DNA of 64,000 nt from Conus ventricosus. Taxonomy: Eukaryota > Mollusca > Gastropoda > Neogastropoda > Conidae. Position numbers and translations under genes: made by a program. The stretch lies in the NCBI GenBank assembly GCA_018398815.1, contig CM031617.1:1247461-1311460 (forward strand), in the 5' to 3' direction. Below are positions 11,008 to 22,937 of the stretch, piece after piece (positions within the stretch are counted from its first letter, which is position 1; each line of letters opens with the position of its first letter). The notes below the pieces were generated by a model. The model was not told where the DNA came from and made no database searches. It was given only the letters and a program-made list of their open reading frames with translations.

Positions 11008-11008
<1 letters not shown>

Positions 11009-11089
<81 letters not shown>

Positions 11090-11190
11090 TGCATGTGTGT
11101 GTGTGTGTGTTTGTGTGTGTGCGTGTGCGTGTGTGTGTTTGTGTGTGCGTGTGTGTGTGTGTGTTTGCGTGTGTGTGTGTATGTGTGTGT
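11009..11190. repeat. (GT)n microsatellite
   Basis: About 180 bp of GT with a few interruptions. It ends exactly where the hAT element begins. The Cys/Val frames are repeat translations. Confidence 0.97.
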
Positions 11191-12272
11191 CAGTGCTACC
11201 ATTTGTACCGACAGACAGGGGGTCCCAGGGACTCCTTCACTGATGCTATAGAGGGTCCCAGAGGGGGTATAGAGAGTCCCCATGAACAAAATTAACCAAT
11301 ACAGAAAATGTATTTCTTGCTTTTTTAATTATCGGCTTGATAATCTGAACATTTCAGAGTAAATGAATCTCTCTCTCTCTCTCTCTCTGAAAACATTTCT
11401 TTAAAAAACATGGGAATCCAGACAAGGATGCTACAATGTCTTCAAAGTCTTAACATATCTCTCTCTCTCTCAGCCAAACACACACAACGCGAAACAGAGA
11501 GACTCTCTTCTTTTTTTCAGCGGCTTGAGCAATGACGTGATCATCACTCTTCTCATGTCTGTACAACGCAGATTTTTGGAAGTTGATAGATCCAGAGACG
11601 AACTCGTTTTTGTCTCTGGACTTGCTACTCGACTTCAGGGCACTACGAGAGCACATGCTGCATTTCATCTTGCCATCTTCGTACTCCAGCCAGCTGAACT
11701 CTTTCTCCCAGGCTGAATTATATGCACGGCATTTCTTGTTAGGTGGTGTTGCTGTAGATATTTCTTTAGGAATCGACGATTCACTGTCTGTAGCATCTTC
11801 AGAAGATGTTTCTTTGCGTTTTTGCGCCCAACCACTGAAGCAACGACATATTTGCGAGATGTGATAGCCATGAACTTCTTTCTGCTTCGTTCGCCTAGGC
11901 TTGTGCACGCGATTGTTACAACTTGTGAGTCATCAAATTGGTTACTTAGTGGCGGCGGGCGCTACAGTCTGAATAAGTCAGCCGGTCAACTGAGTAACCG
12001 TTCAGCGACGTGGGCCACAAGGCGAGCCTATCAGTGTTTACGCAACTTCTCGGCTTACTGTACTTTCGCGGGCACACGCTGTCCTGAATTTGACGGCAGG
12101 CAATCGCGCGCGAAGCTTGTGGTGTGCTCAGCTTTGATCACTGACCGCGGCACGTTTTGGGGTTTACCTGATTTTGTAGTGCGTCCCGCAGGACTCGCTA
12201 CACGTTTTGTTAGTGCATCCTTTTCACTCATAGTGCGTCATGGACGCACATATGTGCGTCATTGGGAGCCCT

Positions 12273-12273
<1 letters not shown>
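11191..12273 (-). mobile_element. Non-autonomous hAT-type element with a zinc-finger frame
   Basis: Seen: 1083 bp with imperfect 10-bp terminal inverted repeats, CAGTGCTACC at the left and GGGAGCCCTG at the right (8 of 10 match), flanked on both sides by gtgtgtgt (an 8-bp duplication cannot be proven inside the microsatellite). Known: hAT transposons have CAGNG... ends and 8-bp duplications. A minus-strand frame (11450-11908, 152 codons) encodes WEKEFSWLEY, EDGKMKCSMC, then a CXXC...H-x4-H pattern ending ALYRHEKSDDH. This resembles the TTF-type zinc finger that precedes the catalytic domain in hAT transposases and in ZNF862-like proteins. No catalytic core follows, so the element must depend on another copy. 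Confidence 0.65.
11450..11908 (-). CDS. hAT-associated TTF-like zinc-finger protein fragment
   Basis: Seen: a 152-codon frame inside the hAT element. It has an N-terminal basic stretch, a Ser/Glu-rich spacer (SSEDATDSESS), then the W...W/C-x2-C...H-x4-H module (KCSMC, RHEKSDDH). Its last ~25 residues run into a CT repeat and are probably not genuine. No transposase DDE or dimerisation domain follows within the element. Known: this finger type binds DNA at transposon ends. Inferred: a relic or a decoy DNA-binding protein of a non-autonomous element; expression is unknown. Confidence 0.5.
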   Translation of the reverse strand: MHKPRRTKQKEVHGYHISQICRCFSGWAQKRKETSSEDATDSESSIPKEISTATPPNKKCRAYNSAWEKEFSWLEYEDGKMKCSMCSRSALKSSSKSRDKNEFVSGSINFQKSALYRHEKSDDHVIAQAAEKKKRVSLFRVVCVWLREREIC

Positions 12274-12357
<84 letters not shown>

Positions 12358-12470
12358 TTGCATGTGTGTGTGTGCGTGCGCGTGTGTTTGTGCGCATGCG
12401 TGCCTGCCTGCCTGCCTGCATGCATGTGCATATGCATGCGTATGTGTTTGCATGTACATGCATATATCAA
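12274..12470. repeat. (GT)n microsatellite with TGCC/TGCA tail
   Basis: Pure GT for about 80 bp, then GT mixed with cgtg, tgcctgcc and tgcatgca words. It abuts the right end of the hAT element. Confidence 0.95.
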
Positions 12471-12600
12471 AGCACATGACTTTACACTTGTAGTACCTCT
12501 CTGTGTGCACTAATGCAGATCTTTTATTTATTTTTTTTTCCTTTTTTTTTTAAACAGCATCCCCACTCTCCTCACCCCTTCCTCCCCACTTCAGACTCAC

Positions 12601-12758
12601 GTCTTGGAGGACTTGGCAAATCTGATTGGGGGATACAGACAGCAGGTGCAGTCCTCCGACGTCGTGGCCACCGCCTTCCTGTGGGACAGCACGCTCAGCA
12701 CTGCTTTGCTGTGGCCCTCCATCGTGCACACCTTGGTTCCGTGGGTCGACTCTAACAC
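12601..12758 (-). CDS. TEP1: TEP1-like WD40 exon 3
   Basis: Seen: acceptor ctgtgcag (AG at 12759-12760), donor AAGAC|gtgagt (GT at 12599-12600), 158 nt. It opens in phase 0 with VLESTHGTKVCTMEGHSKAV, then LSVLSHRKAVATTSEDCTC: the tail of one WD40 repeat and most of the next. Exon 2 (30039-30144) ends on a codon boundary with TGSDDTKVH, so the join reads SDDTKVH-VLES, a continuous WD40 strand and turn. It leaves two spare bases; exon 5 cannot accept them (a stop results), so at least one exon lies between. The intron upstream is 17.3 kb and contains the LINE and LTR element. Confidence 0.65.
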
Positions 12759-13049
12759 CTGCACAGGTAAGGATGGCACATCTGTATTTTTCAGGGTCTT
12801 CCTTTCAATTCTTTTGGTTTGACAGTATTACAAACAATCACGGCGTACAACGCAGTGGTTCCTAGCGCTCTGCTGTATGGCTGTGAAACACGGACATCAA
12901 CCTGCGACACATCCAGCAGCTGCAATGAGCTCATCAGTGTCTCCTGCATGTGGCCTGCAACTGAGACTTTAAGAGAGGGCTGTTCCTCTACGCTTTCTTT
13001 CATAATATTTCACCGATCAACCCACGGCCCGAGTAATAATACAAGTTAA

Positions 13050-13399
13050 CTGCAGTGGTTGGTCAACAAAATTGAGAACACTCTTGAAAACATATCTACT
13101 ATGTGGATGAAAACCCGACTGTGTGGTTCCAGTTTCCCAACTGAATCCTTAATAATAATAATATAAATAATGTGCCATTTCTTGACGCCTAATCTTTAAA
13201 AGCCCCTAAGCGCGTACATTAAAGAATAAATAATATAGAGAAGGCAACCAATTTGATATACAACAAAAGGCCAATCTTCCAAACACACACACACAAATTA
13301 TTCTACATGCTTATGCAGAGCACACAAACACACACACACCACATGTACACAATCAAACTAACACACACACAAACACAACATACGACTGGTGTAGGGTGG
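13050..13399. repeat. (AAT)n / SINE-tail-like remnant and CA tracts
   Basis: cttaataataataatataaa followed by gcgcctaat-like and cccctaagcgcg words resembles the tail of the SINE at 30.4 kb in decayed form; (CA)n follows at 13280-13380. Confidence 0.4.
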
Positions 13400-15210
13400 G
13401 TACATCTGCTTTCGACAGAAAGAGGGGAAGGGTCATGACTGGAAGGGGTAGTCTTAAAGTGAAGACTTGAAGGAAGAGAGGGAAGTAGCATGAGCGGTGA
13501 GAACAAAGGGTGTTATTCCAACAACAGGGGGCCTGGAAACGATAACGATCGTTCACCCAAGGGCCTTGTGCGGAAAGCGAGGAATTTGGAGAAGAGAAGT
13601 GTCAAAGGAAGAAACGTAGCTGTTTAAGTGGTTTGTAAGGTTTATTAGAAGATCAGCAGATAGGATGGGGATAGACCATGACGAGATTTGTAGCAAAGCA
13701 AATGATAGCTTGTATTCAATTCTATTTGCCTACTGGGAGCCAGTGGGAGAAAATCAAGCAAGGGAGCGGCTGTGAGAAAATTTGGAGCGTTTTCAATATA
13801 GTCGGGGCTGCACTGTTTGTATTTCTGCAATTTGCCAGAAGATTCTGTGGGCAAACCAGCAGAAGAAGAATTACAGGAATCCAAGCGAAGAAAGTATCTA
13901 AAGCAGTAATGATTTGGTGGCATCATCGAGAGGAAGATGACGAACAGAAGAAATTGGCGAAGTTTCCATGATAAGCAAAGCACGACAGGACAGAGGAAAT
14001 TGATTCTTTGAAGGATAGAGTTTGGTCAGTGTGATACCAAGATTACGGCAGTTGAAGAAGTACGAATGACTGAATGTATCTAGTTGGACAGATGTGGGAA
14101 GGCAGTTTGTAGACAATAATCTTTTAATGACTATGAAAATCAGTTGTCGGTCTTGTCGTTGTTCTGTGAGTTTGTTGCAGTCATCAAGCTTTTGATATCA
14201 GAAAAACATGCTTGAGTTCGTTTCAATGATAGATTGGAGCTGAGAAATATCGTCGCAGTGGTGTAGATTGGTTGTCGTCAGAGAAACAGTTGTGGAGCAT
14301 GCCATGATGTGTGACAATGTCAGAGATAGGCTGTGTTATTAAAGAAACGAAGAGAATGCGGGCCCTCGACTGTGGCCCTGGGGGGACTCCATACTCCAAG
14401 TCAGTGTACTGAGAAGAGAAGAACCTTTCACAGAGGTCAGTCTGTGTTTCGACACATAGATAGGATCTAAACCCGGAAGAGCTGTGCCAGAGAGAGCCAT
14501 ATTGTATGCTCAAGCCTAGACAGAAGGGGGTCTGTGATTCTTATAGTGTCAAAAGCGGCAGACAGGTCTAACATGGACAGCCAGAGAGTCTTTCCATCGT
14601 CAGAGCTGAAGTGAAGGTCGTTGACAATTTTGTGGAGAGGGTTTCTGTGCTATGGCCTGCCCGTTAGGCTGATTGCAAAGGATAGGAGATGATTGTTAGC
14701 TCTGATGTTCATGAAGTTGGAGAAGAGCAATCTTTTCAATTTATCTTCGACAGAAAGGATTCCGTTGGAAACAGGATGATAGTTTTTCAAAATCTTCAGG
14801 ATCAAGTGAGGGTTTCTTTAGCTGGGTCGATTAACTGAGTGTTTGTTTTTTAGTTCAGAGGGGAAATCAACAGATGGTGAGTGTGATTCATTGTCAAATG
14901 TCAGTGTGAAAGGCATCAAATAATCATTTAACCACATAGCAGGGAGGATGGGAGGGCGGTATGCACACAAGTCTTAATGGTAGTATTCTTATTCACATCT
15001 CTTACTAATGATCCTGAGTAACTGGATTCAAAAGAAAAGAGTGGGAATTGCCAGAGAAAATGTCAAAATGGTTATCAGGAACAGTTGCTTGTCTGTGGGG
15101 GTGAGTTCTTATTCTCCAGGCACGGCGTTCTGACTGCTGGCATTAAGTCGCTTGAGTCAAATTCTTCAAAAGCGTTGAGATGGAAAAACTGGGAAGTAAC
15201 AAAAATTGTG
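13400..15210 (-). mobile_element. L2/CR1-type LINE, 3' part (reverse transcriptase to C-terminus)
   Basis: Seen on the minus strand, with frameshifts, in the expected order: NAFEEFDSSDL (about 15170); LKNYHPVSN (about 14790); WLSMLDLSAAFDTI (about 14570); LEYGVPPGP...ILFVSLITQP (about 14370); the catalytic-site segment as CFSDDNQ, the family's usual form being F-A-D-D-T/N-Q (about 14270); LQKYKQCS...LDFLPLAPSR; CYKSRHGLSPSYL (about 13660); and a C-terminal AAP-LW-NSLP-like block. Known: this is the motif series of L2/CR1-clade LINE ORF2. The frame is broken many times, so the copy is inactive or badly sequenced. The 5' part of what is probably the same element lies at 19.27-20.72 kb and 29.07 kb. 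Confidence 0.75.
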
Positions 15211-16629
15211 TGCGCGCACCCACCAGCCGGTCTGTTCTGTTAGCGTCTTGTATCTGATCCCTAGTGATGTCCAGGAGATTAGGGCCAAGGCGCTTTCTGG
15301 CGCTTGTACTGTAAGCAGTGCGTGAATAGCGAACTACACACTGTTTTGGTTGTCCTGTATCGCGCCTATAGATGACAATGTTTACACAACGGCTTGCAGA
15401 CAGCTAGGGCGAGGGTTTATACACCGAGGGAAAAGCGGGAATTGTCTCTGTCCACAACACCCTGTGAGAGCTTTTCTGCGAAGGTTATTAGTGCGTCAGT
15501 GCTAGGACTGATATTGATTACCATCCTTTGCGTGACGGAACGAAGTATCTGTTCATAAGCGCTTGAATTCTTACACATACACGAACGCAATGGCACGTAA
15601 CGCGTGCGCGCGCGCGAGCACACACACAACGCACACACCACAACTCACACAACACACACACACACACAGGCGCACACGCATGCAAATCATGCGGCGCACA
15701 TTACCTCAAGATGTACATAATGCAGAACTTACCGTCTATACCTCTGTTGGATTATTAACATTACAGTGTGGGTTTCGGTATGAACTTTTAACAGACTGTC
15801 TAATGGAAATAAAAACAAAACAAAAACAAGAACAGAGCTTGACGAAAAACGGCTGCACACCCAATGTCGAGTGTGTGTGTGCTGTGTGTGTGTGGGTGTG
15901 TTGTGGTGGTATATGTGTGTGTGTGTGGCTGTGTGTGTTGTGTGTGTGTGTGCGGCGTGTGTGTCTGTGACGAGATGATGAGAGGAGAGATGAAGGAGAG
16001 AGAGAGAGAGAGAGAGTGAGTGAGAGAGAACGAGAAGAGGTGAGAGAGGAATGGTTGAGTAAACATGACTACACAAGACACTGCACGCAAATTTACCACT
16101 TTAAAATCTATAGGGAAGAAAGAAAACATGCACAGTGACACCGGGCGCGCATGCAAATATGTAGAGAGGGATGTGAGAGAGAGAGAGGAGAGAGTGAGAG
16201 AGAGAGAGACGAGAGAGGAGGGAGAGAGAGGAGAGTGTGAGCGAGAGAGAGTGAGACGAGAGAGAGGTCTGACATGAGAGAGAGGGAGGGAGAGATTGGG
16301 GCGGTGGGGAGGATGACTGATTGAGAATACATACATAAAGTACAGACATTGCACGGTTACCTTTGTACACACGCTAATTCATAAATGACATGCAGAGTGA
16401 GAGAGAGAGGGAGGAGTGTTGGTGGTGGGAGGGAGGATCCTGATTTAATATATACATATATGAAGAATTGACATGCACAGGATAGCTTTGATACATACAA
16501 AAGCAATAAAAGCATGATCAGAGAGATATGTTTCACATGACAATGGCGGCACTCATTAACTGAACAATTCTCTCTCTATCTCTCTCTCTCTCTCACACAC
16601 AAAACACACTCTCTATCACACACACACAA

Positions 16630-16660
<31 letters not shown>

Positions 16661-16955
16661 TCACACACCACTAAAAATTTAATATACACGGCACACGAGT
16701 CTGAGGGCGGTGAGAGAGAGAGAGAGAGAGATGAGAGAGGAGAGAGAGAGAGAGAGAAACTGACGGAAACTGACGTGCATGCATTGACTTCACAGAACAA
16801 AAAACAGATATCACACCACAACACACACACACACACACTAACACACACACACACCACACAAACATATACACGACACACGGCATACGAGACTGTGTGTGGG
16901 GTCGGGGAGGGGAGGGAGGGAGAGGAGAGAGTGGTCAGAGAGAGAGGGGGGGGGA

Positions 16956-16989
<34 letters not shown>

Positions 16990-19269
16990 CGTGAGACGAG
17001 AGAGACGAGAGAGAGACGAGGAGAGGAGAATGAGAGAGAGAGAGGAGTAGCTGAATTGAAAATCTGACGTTGCATTTGCATGACTTAACAGAAACAAAAA
17101 CAGATTCACACACCTCACACACACTGATCACACAACCCACACAACACCCACACACACACACACACAAACCACACACCACACACCTCAACACCACACAATA
17201 CACAAACGCAAACACACACCACCAAACACGCACGCACGCACGCATGCACGCACACACACACACACACACACACTGTGTGTACTCACGACCCTTGTAGGTA
17301 AAGCCATGTTCTGTGTCATATCCACTTTCATCACATAACTGTTCACTATACACTTTTAACACATCACAAACTGTCTGTCGGCACATGTCTCGTGTATCTG
17401 TGGGACGTTGCTTCATTACCGTGGATAGCTCATGTGGGTATGTGGTTCTCCTTTCAGTGTATTTTTTTGTTTGCCATGTCGGACTGATATTTTATGTGTT
17501 ATATCACTCTCAGATCTGCGGATTGTGTTACAGCTTTAAGGGTGTACTGAAGGGCCTTTTTGCTCTTTGGTGTTTGTCCCCTCTCCTATCTCAATACGCC
17601 CAACCCCCAAACCACCCACCCCGTCTCCCCACCCCCACACTTTAACATGAAGTTTTAAAAAGTTACATCTTTGCCAGTTTGAAAAATAAAATATCGAAAA
17701 CAAAATCTATAGTTGATGTTTCAGTAGTTTATCTCACTTAAGGTAATAATTTTAAAACTAATATTTATCTCAATATATCATATTTCTTGGAAATAAAGGT
17801 CATATTTCTAGCTATTTCGTTGTCTCCCATTACTAACATGCAATTAAACTTGTATTCAGTGAACATATGTCAACTGGTAGTAAAAGTAAAATGCTACTTC
17901 GTTATATTGGCATGATTATGTACATAATTATTTTGTAGTCAATTGGGATAAGTACTTATGTATGCTTTTTCATTTCAACTTTATTACGTAGATGAATTTT
18001 CATACCTTATGTATCATCTCTCGCTCTGAATGGATGATCTTGCGAAGTCTGCTGGGTAACTTATACTTAGGTATTGTGTTCAGTGTCAAAATATAAAGAT
18101 GCTTAGGGAATGATATGTACAAAAATGACAATTACATAAGCGTTTCCCAAGTAAATTAATCGTTCACAATGTTCAGTGTGTGATCTTGACCGTTGTGTTC
18201 ACATATTTCCTTCGGCATCCCTCCCCCATCTCTCTCCTCTCTCTCTCTCTCTCTTACACCACACGCAGCATGAACGCAAGCACACACACCACACACCACA
18301 CACACTCACACCACAACACACACACCTCACACACAAAAACCCTATTGGTAATCCAAACAAACACTTTAAATTTGAAATTTGCCAATAGAAATAGTAGTAG
18401 TGGTTGGAATGAAGTCTTTGTTTTTAATTAAAATACATTATTTTCATCTTCATCATTTTATGCCTACTTCCATTACTGTTATTCTGTAGTATTATTTTGC
18501 TTGTAGTAATTATGTTATCTACGTTTCCCGTTTAATTAGGCCTACGTTGCTCTACTGAAACTCATTGTACATATATAATGTAGCAACAATGAAGAATATA
18601 GGTATATTATACAACGGTGTAAAATTACGGCACCCTTTACTAATTGTATACAACTTTTTTTCTACATAGATTTTTCCAACGCCTGGCCGGCCAAACTCGG
18701 CTCACAACCACTCATCAGGCCAGCGCAGCACTATCAGGCAGGCCAGATCGTCTCGCAAGAAGCGCCCACGGCGGACATGCCTTAGGTTTTGCCGGTCGCT
18801 AAATGTTCTGTCAGAAAGTTTTAAACACGAATCTTATACTTATGGTACTCTCAGAGAAGAGCGAAAATTGCCAGCTTTTGGTCACACTCTCAAGTTACTC
18901 CACTGCGCTATTGCTCTCGTACAGATATTTTTTCGAAAAACCTCTGTTACAGTAAATTTAACTTAATGATGTTGCTCCTGTCTCGAAGCGTCTCCAAATC
19001 ACATAAGCGTGTTCGTGAGGAAAGATCGCGCGTCTGGTTACGGTGCGGTGGCGCTGATCGTTACGCGCCCTAGCTGGGGTCAAAGGCAAAGCTGTTTGAA
19101 TGAAACTAAATTGCTGTGGTTGTAGTGGTTGGCGCGGCCGTTGCGGATCGATTCGATTTTGCCGCAAAGAAATCACACAAAATTTATCGTGGCACAGTGA
19201 TCAGAGGGACAGACAGAAGATGGAAGAGGAGTGGATTTTAATTCTCCCCATGAGTGTGTTTGTGAGGTT
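15211..19269. other. 4-kb insertion or spacer splitting the LINE; microsatellite-rich
   Basis: This segment separates the endonuclease and reverse-transcriptase parts of the LINE. It holds (CA)n at 15600-15670, GT-rich sequence at 15870-15970, GA/CT tracts at 15990-16280, 16390-16420 and 16560-17050, (CA)n at 17100-17275, then AT-rich DNA to 18.6 kb and a moderately GC-rich block at 18.65-19.20 kb (ccaacgcctggccggccaaa). I found no matching terminal repeats and no gene. The Ser/Leu- and Arg/Glu-rich frames at 15.7-17.1 kb are translations of GA/CT repeats. Confidence 0.5.
15990..17275. repeat. GA/CT and CA microsatellite cluster
   Basis: Long interrupted (GA)n, (CT)n and (CA)n arrays separated by short unique pieces. 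gaaactgacgtgcatgcatt and gacgttgcatttgcatgac are similar words between arrays, suggesting that one unit of about 300 bp was duplicated. Confidence 0.8.
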
Positions 19270-20724
19270 GATCAATTAGCTTGCTCGAAGTGCAATTTGA
19301 AGTTTTTTGGCATTGTATAATGCTTGATTTTGGCTTGCTGCACAATTTCATTGACAACATTGTTTGCAAACACGTAAGATCTGTTTATGGACCTCAAGAC
19401 CGCTCTTATTCCATTGTCTCTCTACTGCCCCACGCTAAAACGGTTTTTTTACGTCAGAACTTGCGGGGCAAAATGCTGGGAACCAAGGCGAAGTGTGGGC
19501 GGCTGGAGATCCTCGTCAAGGAACAGGAGCATGAAGATCAAAGAAACGTCCTGGTTTAGGGTATGGAACAGGTCAGCAGAAAGAGAAGAGGATGATGAAG
19601 ACATAACACGCTGGTCAGCCTGAACGCATCAAGGGTACACAGATTGCAAGTCCCTGGTTTCAACGATCCTGGGAGATTTGACAGGAACAGAAATGTTGAG
19701 CTTGGATAGGATGGCCATGTGTGGTCTGAGGCAGGGTCAAACAGCGTGATGGCTTGAGTCAACAGGTCAAATCATGGATGGATGACCAGTCCAGGATGTG
19801 ACCCGATCTGTGAGTGGAGGAATGGAGACGACTGACGCAGACCAAAGGACTTAGGAGATCTTCAGTAGTTGCAGGTGTAATTGTTGGAGGGATTGTCCCA
19901 GTGGTAAGTTGAAATCCCAACCAAACTGAGTGGCCTTTCACAGTGTTCTTGAAGTCCAGCAGATCCGGGAACTCCTCAGAAAGAGAGTCTTTCAGCTGCT
20001 ATTCTTCTGCTGGGAGGGGGACGGTAATAGGCAGAACACATGATGGGGTGGACTTGGGTTTGGACACAGTATGCTGGATCAGTTCGTCAAAGAAGAGTGA
20101 GCAAATGAGAAGATGGGGTAGTGGAGGACAGAGGGGGACACAGCATCAGACACAACAAAAGGATGCCTCCGCCAGGGTTGGCCGAGGAAAGTGAAGCGGT
20201 ATTGCCAGGGAAGGGGTAAAGGTCGCGACACTTGGGCATCGTTCACCACTTGTAGCAACCATGTTTCTGTGATGCACATAAGGTTGACGTCTTTTTCAAC
20301 GATGGAAATCGTTGATTGCAGAGTCCTTTTCTCCTTGGCACAATCAGTTTGGGCGTTGCAATATCCCCGAGTCAGTTTGCTGTTATGACTGAGTCAGTGT
20401 GAGGCTTGAGGAGGGGGACAGTGATCAGGTTGGTAGACATCAGTTGAGCGAATGATTTTTCCAATGGGAGGGCCCCCCCCCCCCCCCCTCCACGTGGAAC
20501 GGCAATTGCGGCGATATTCCTCTGGCTTTTTTATTCTACAATCCCTTACACCCACGTACACACGGTAGGTTGACATCATGCAAAACTTTCGCTATTTCAA
20601 TGTTCAAGGCAGGGTCGGTGGCGAAGGTTTATCGCCAAAAGTTCGTCACGAGAATTGGAAGAGGTGGGACGTGAATGGGGAGGGGCTTGTGCAAGAACAG
20701 CATGGTGACAAGCTGATAAGAGAG
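19270..20724 (-). mobile_element. L2/CR1-type LINE, endonuclease part
   Basis: Seen on the minus strand: RDELLAINLRHRP (about 20650), VCTWVGVR-like RGC region, VNLMCITETWL (about 20265), then WQYRFTF and VVSDAVS (about 20150-20200), and further on an EVHKQ...VFANNVVNEIVQQAK-like block (about 19330-19390). Known: ITETWL and the following GGG/VSDA region are hallmarks of the APE-type endonuclease domain of L2/CR1 LINEs, which nicks the target DNA. Frames shift repeatedly. The left end stops at about 19270 and the homology resumes at 15210 with the next part of ORF2. The right end is cut at 20724 by the LTR element. Confidence 0.7.
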
Positions 20725-20729
20725 GTGGG

Positions 20730-21230
20730 TGTTCTCGACCGACCCCGGAGGTCTGCCCTGACGGATCAGTCTTAGGTGGGATGTGAAGGGAAAGTGACTG
20801 ACCTCACACGCCCCCGCATGAGGACCACCAATAAAGATTTACGATAACATACTACCCCATTTATTCACACAAACCATTACTGTCATAAATAAGCTATTCC
20901 ACCACACACTATATGCACAATCACTATCAAAGCTTTCAAACACACACAACATGTACTAGTAGTAAATTAACATTTCCCAATAAGTCATACACATTTTTAA
21001 TAAAGCATTTCAACAACATATGACATATACTCATTTATAAAATATAACATCTTCCAGCTCCATCACTTTAAAAACCATGGTGTGCCCTCCACACCCCTGC
21101 CCTCTCTCCCATAGTCTACTCGGGCCAGCACCCTGTCGCAAAGGTGCTCCGAACAGGGTCGGTTCTTGAAGTGAGTCGTTCATGGGCCGACCACCCTCGA
21201 CACACACAAGCAGGCATGTGAAGATGCGCG

Positions 21231-21270
<40 letters not shown>

Positions 21271-22937
21271 GTGGCGTTGTTACTGGAGGTTCCCTGGTAA
21301 GGGGATCAGGGCGGCCAGTCAGCCGGCGGGCTTTTATACCAGTCCGCGGTCCCGTCCAGAGCGTCGGCAATAATACCAGCTGCGTCGGCACCATAACAGT
21401 CCGCCCGGTCCCAACCGAGCGTGGTCTCATACCAGAACGTGGCTCCAACCAGTCCGCCGGTCCCAACCAGTGCTGGCCCCAACCAGAGCGTTGGCACCAA
21501 CCAGTCCTGGACTCGGGTGAAGCCCCGGGATGGGGGGAAAACGTAGCTGGGAGGAGAGAAGGGAAAGGGGCAGGAGAAGGAAGATGGGTACTGGAACACC
21601 GCGTCAGTATCAGTCTGGATCCCATGCTGTTTAATCCTAATCAGCCACTAGAATGATGGCGTGGGGGGAGGTTCTACTAAACACACCAACTCGACAGCTC
21701 ATACACAGGACCTGAGACGTTACACAGGCACACAAACCAAATCAGGGTATGTTCATAAAGCTTCTCACACGTAGCAGGGTAAAAGATGCTTTAATTCACT
21801 GGATATAAAACAAATATGAATTATATTCACCCTTTCTCTCAATCACGTTTTTAAACTATTTCCTTTTGAGGATATAAACCAACACAGAGGTCCATCGCTT
21901 TTTAACTGCCACCAAATTTGAAATTAATAATTCAATAGGCATTATTGTCACCATTTTATAGCCTCATTTTAAATATAACTCAAATCTCCAACCACGCTTC
22001 CGAACGACAAATCTTGCGTACGCACGCTCGCAAAATAAACTCGTTCTTCTTGCACACACAAAACAGACGGTGGCACGAAAGGATTAGAGTCGCCGCGAAT
22101 GTGTCAGGGGCGGACGGATGCGAGGGACCAAGCATGTACCAACCCGGAATCACCAGGTTCATCTCATCACCACAACGTGACTACAGCATCACCAGAGATA
22201 AACAGGAGAACAGATTTTTTGATATATTTAGGATGGCCAGGTAAGATTGAATTACCAGAGAAAAGGTCTCAAACAATAGTTCTTTTACAATTTTGCAAAC
22301 AAAAGAAAATTGCGCCAAAAGAGAAGAATAAGCGGCTAACAACAAAAACCAAAACCAAAACAATCCACGAATGATGCTTACCAGCTACCAGTGGGTGACC
22401 CGAAGAGGCGTGGGTCAAACGACTCTCTCTTGACCTTATGTCCAGTAGAGAGGAACAGAAGCGCAGATGCGGAAAATAGAAGAAGTGACGTCCCTCCCTA
22501 CAGGCCGACTGTAGGAAATTGAAGATACCGACTGTACCTTCGACGGTACGAGTGAAGAGCTATCCTCCCTCTGCGATGAGCTAGAGTACAACATGACACG
22601 CTACGTCACAGAGGGGCATTACTTCAAACTAAAAGAAATGATGCACGTGCGACAGGTAAAAAGACAAGGCGAGAAGGCCGATAGGGACTGCGTACAAGAA
22701 AAAGATACACCACCCACCCGATGAACCTGCAGGATGAATGCGGGCAGTGGGTATTAGAGAGAAGAGAGAGAGGATAAGTAAAACCTAAACCTGAACTAAA
22801 CCACACAAAGGTGGCAACACACCACAAGCCACATTAAGGGAAGAGATACGACAACAACGACTGACAATAAACAAATGAATATTCCGCCACCCCAGTTGGG
22901 TTCAAACGTCGTAGCCTCGTGGGACAAACTCGTGACA
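20730..22937 (-). repeat. 3' LTR of copy 1 (long variant)
   Basis: About 2.2 kb. Contains a polyadenylation hexamer (tttatt on the plus strand, 20860-20865), a 34-base G run (21235-21268), a tandem block with gcccc/aaccag words encoding the repeated 'ACC AGT' pattern (21330-21510), and an 800-bp middle part absent from the LTRs of copy 2. Confidence 0.85.

Noticed and set aside
10948..11295. Cys/Val- and His/Thr-rich frames
   Set aside because: Translations of (GT)n/(CA)n.
11822..12493. Plus-strand frame of 223 codons
   Set aside because: It crosses the right half of a hAT element and a (GT)n microsatellite (VCVCVC), with no recognisable domain; the meaningful frame in that element is on the minus strand.
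15729..17416. Ser/Leu-rich frames on the minus strand up to 192 codons, resembling signal peptides or membrane segments
   Set aside because: Translations of (CT)n/(GA)n arrays.
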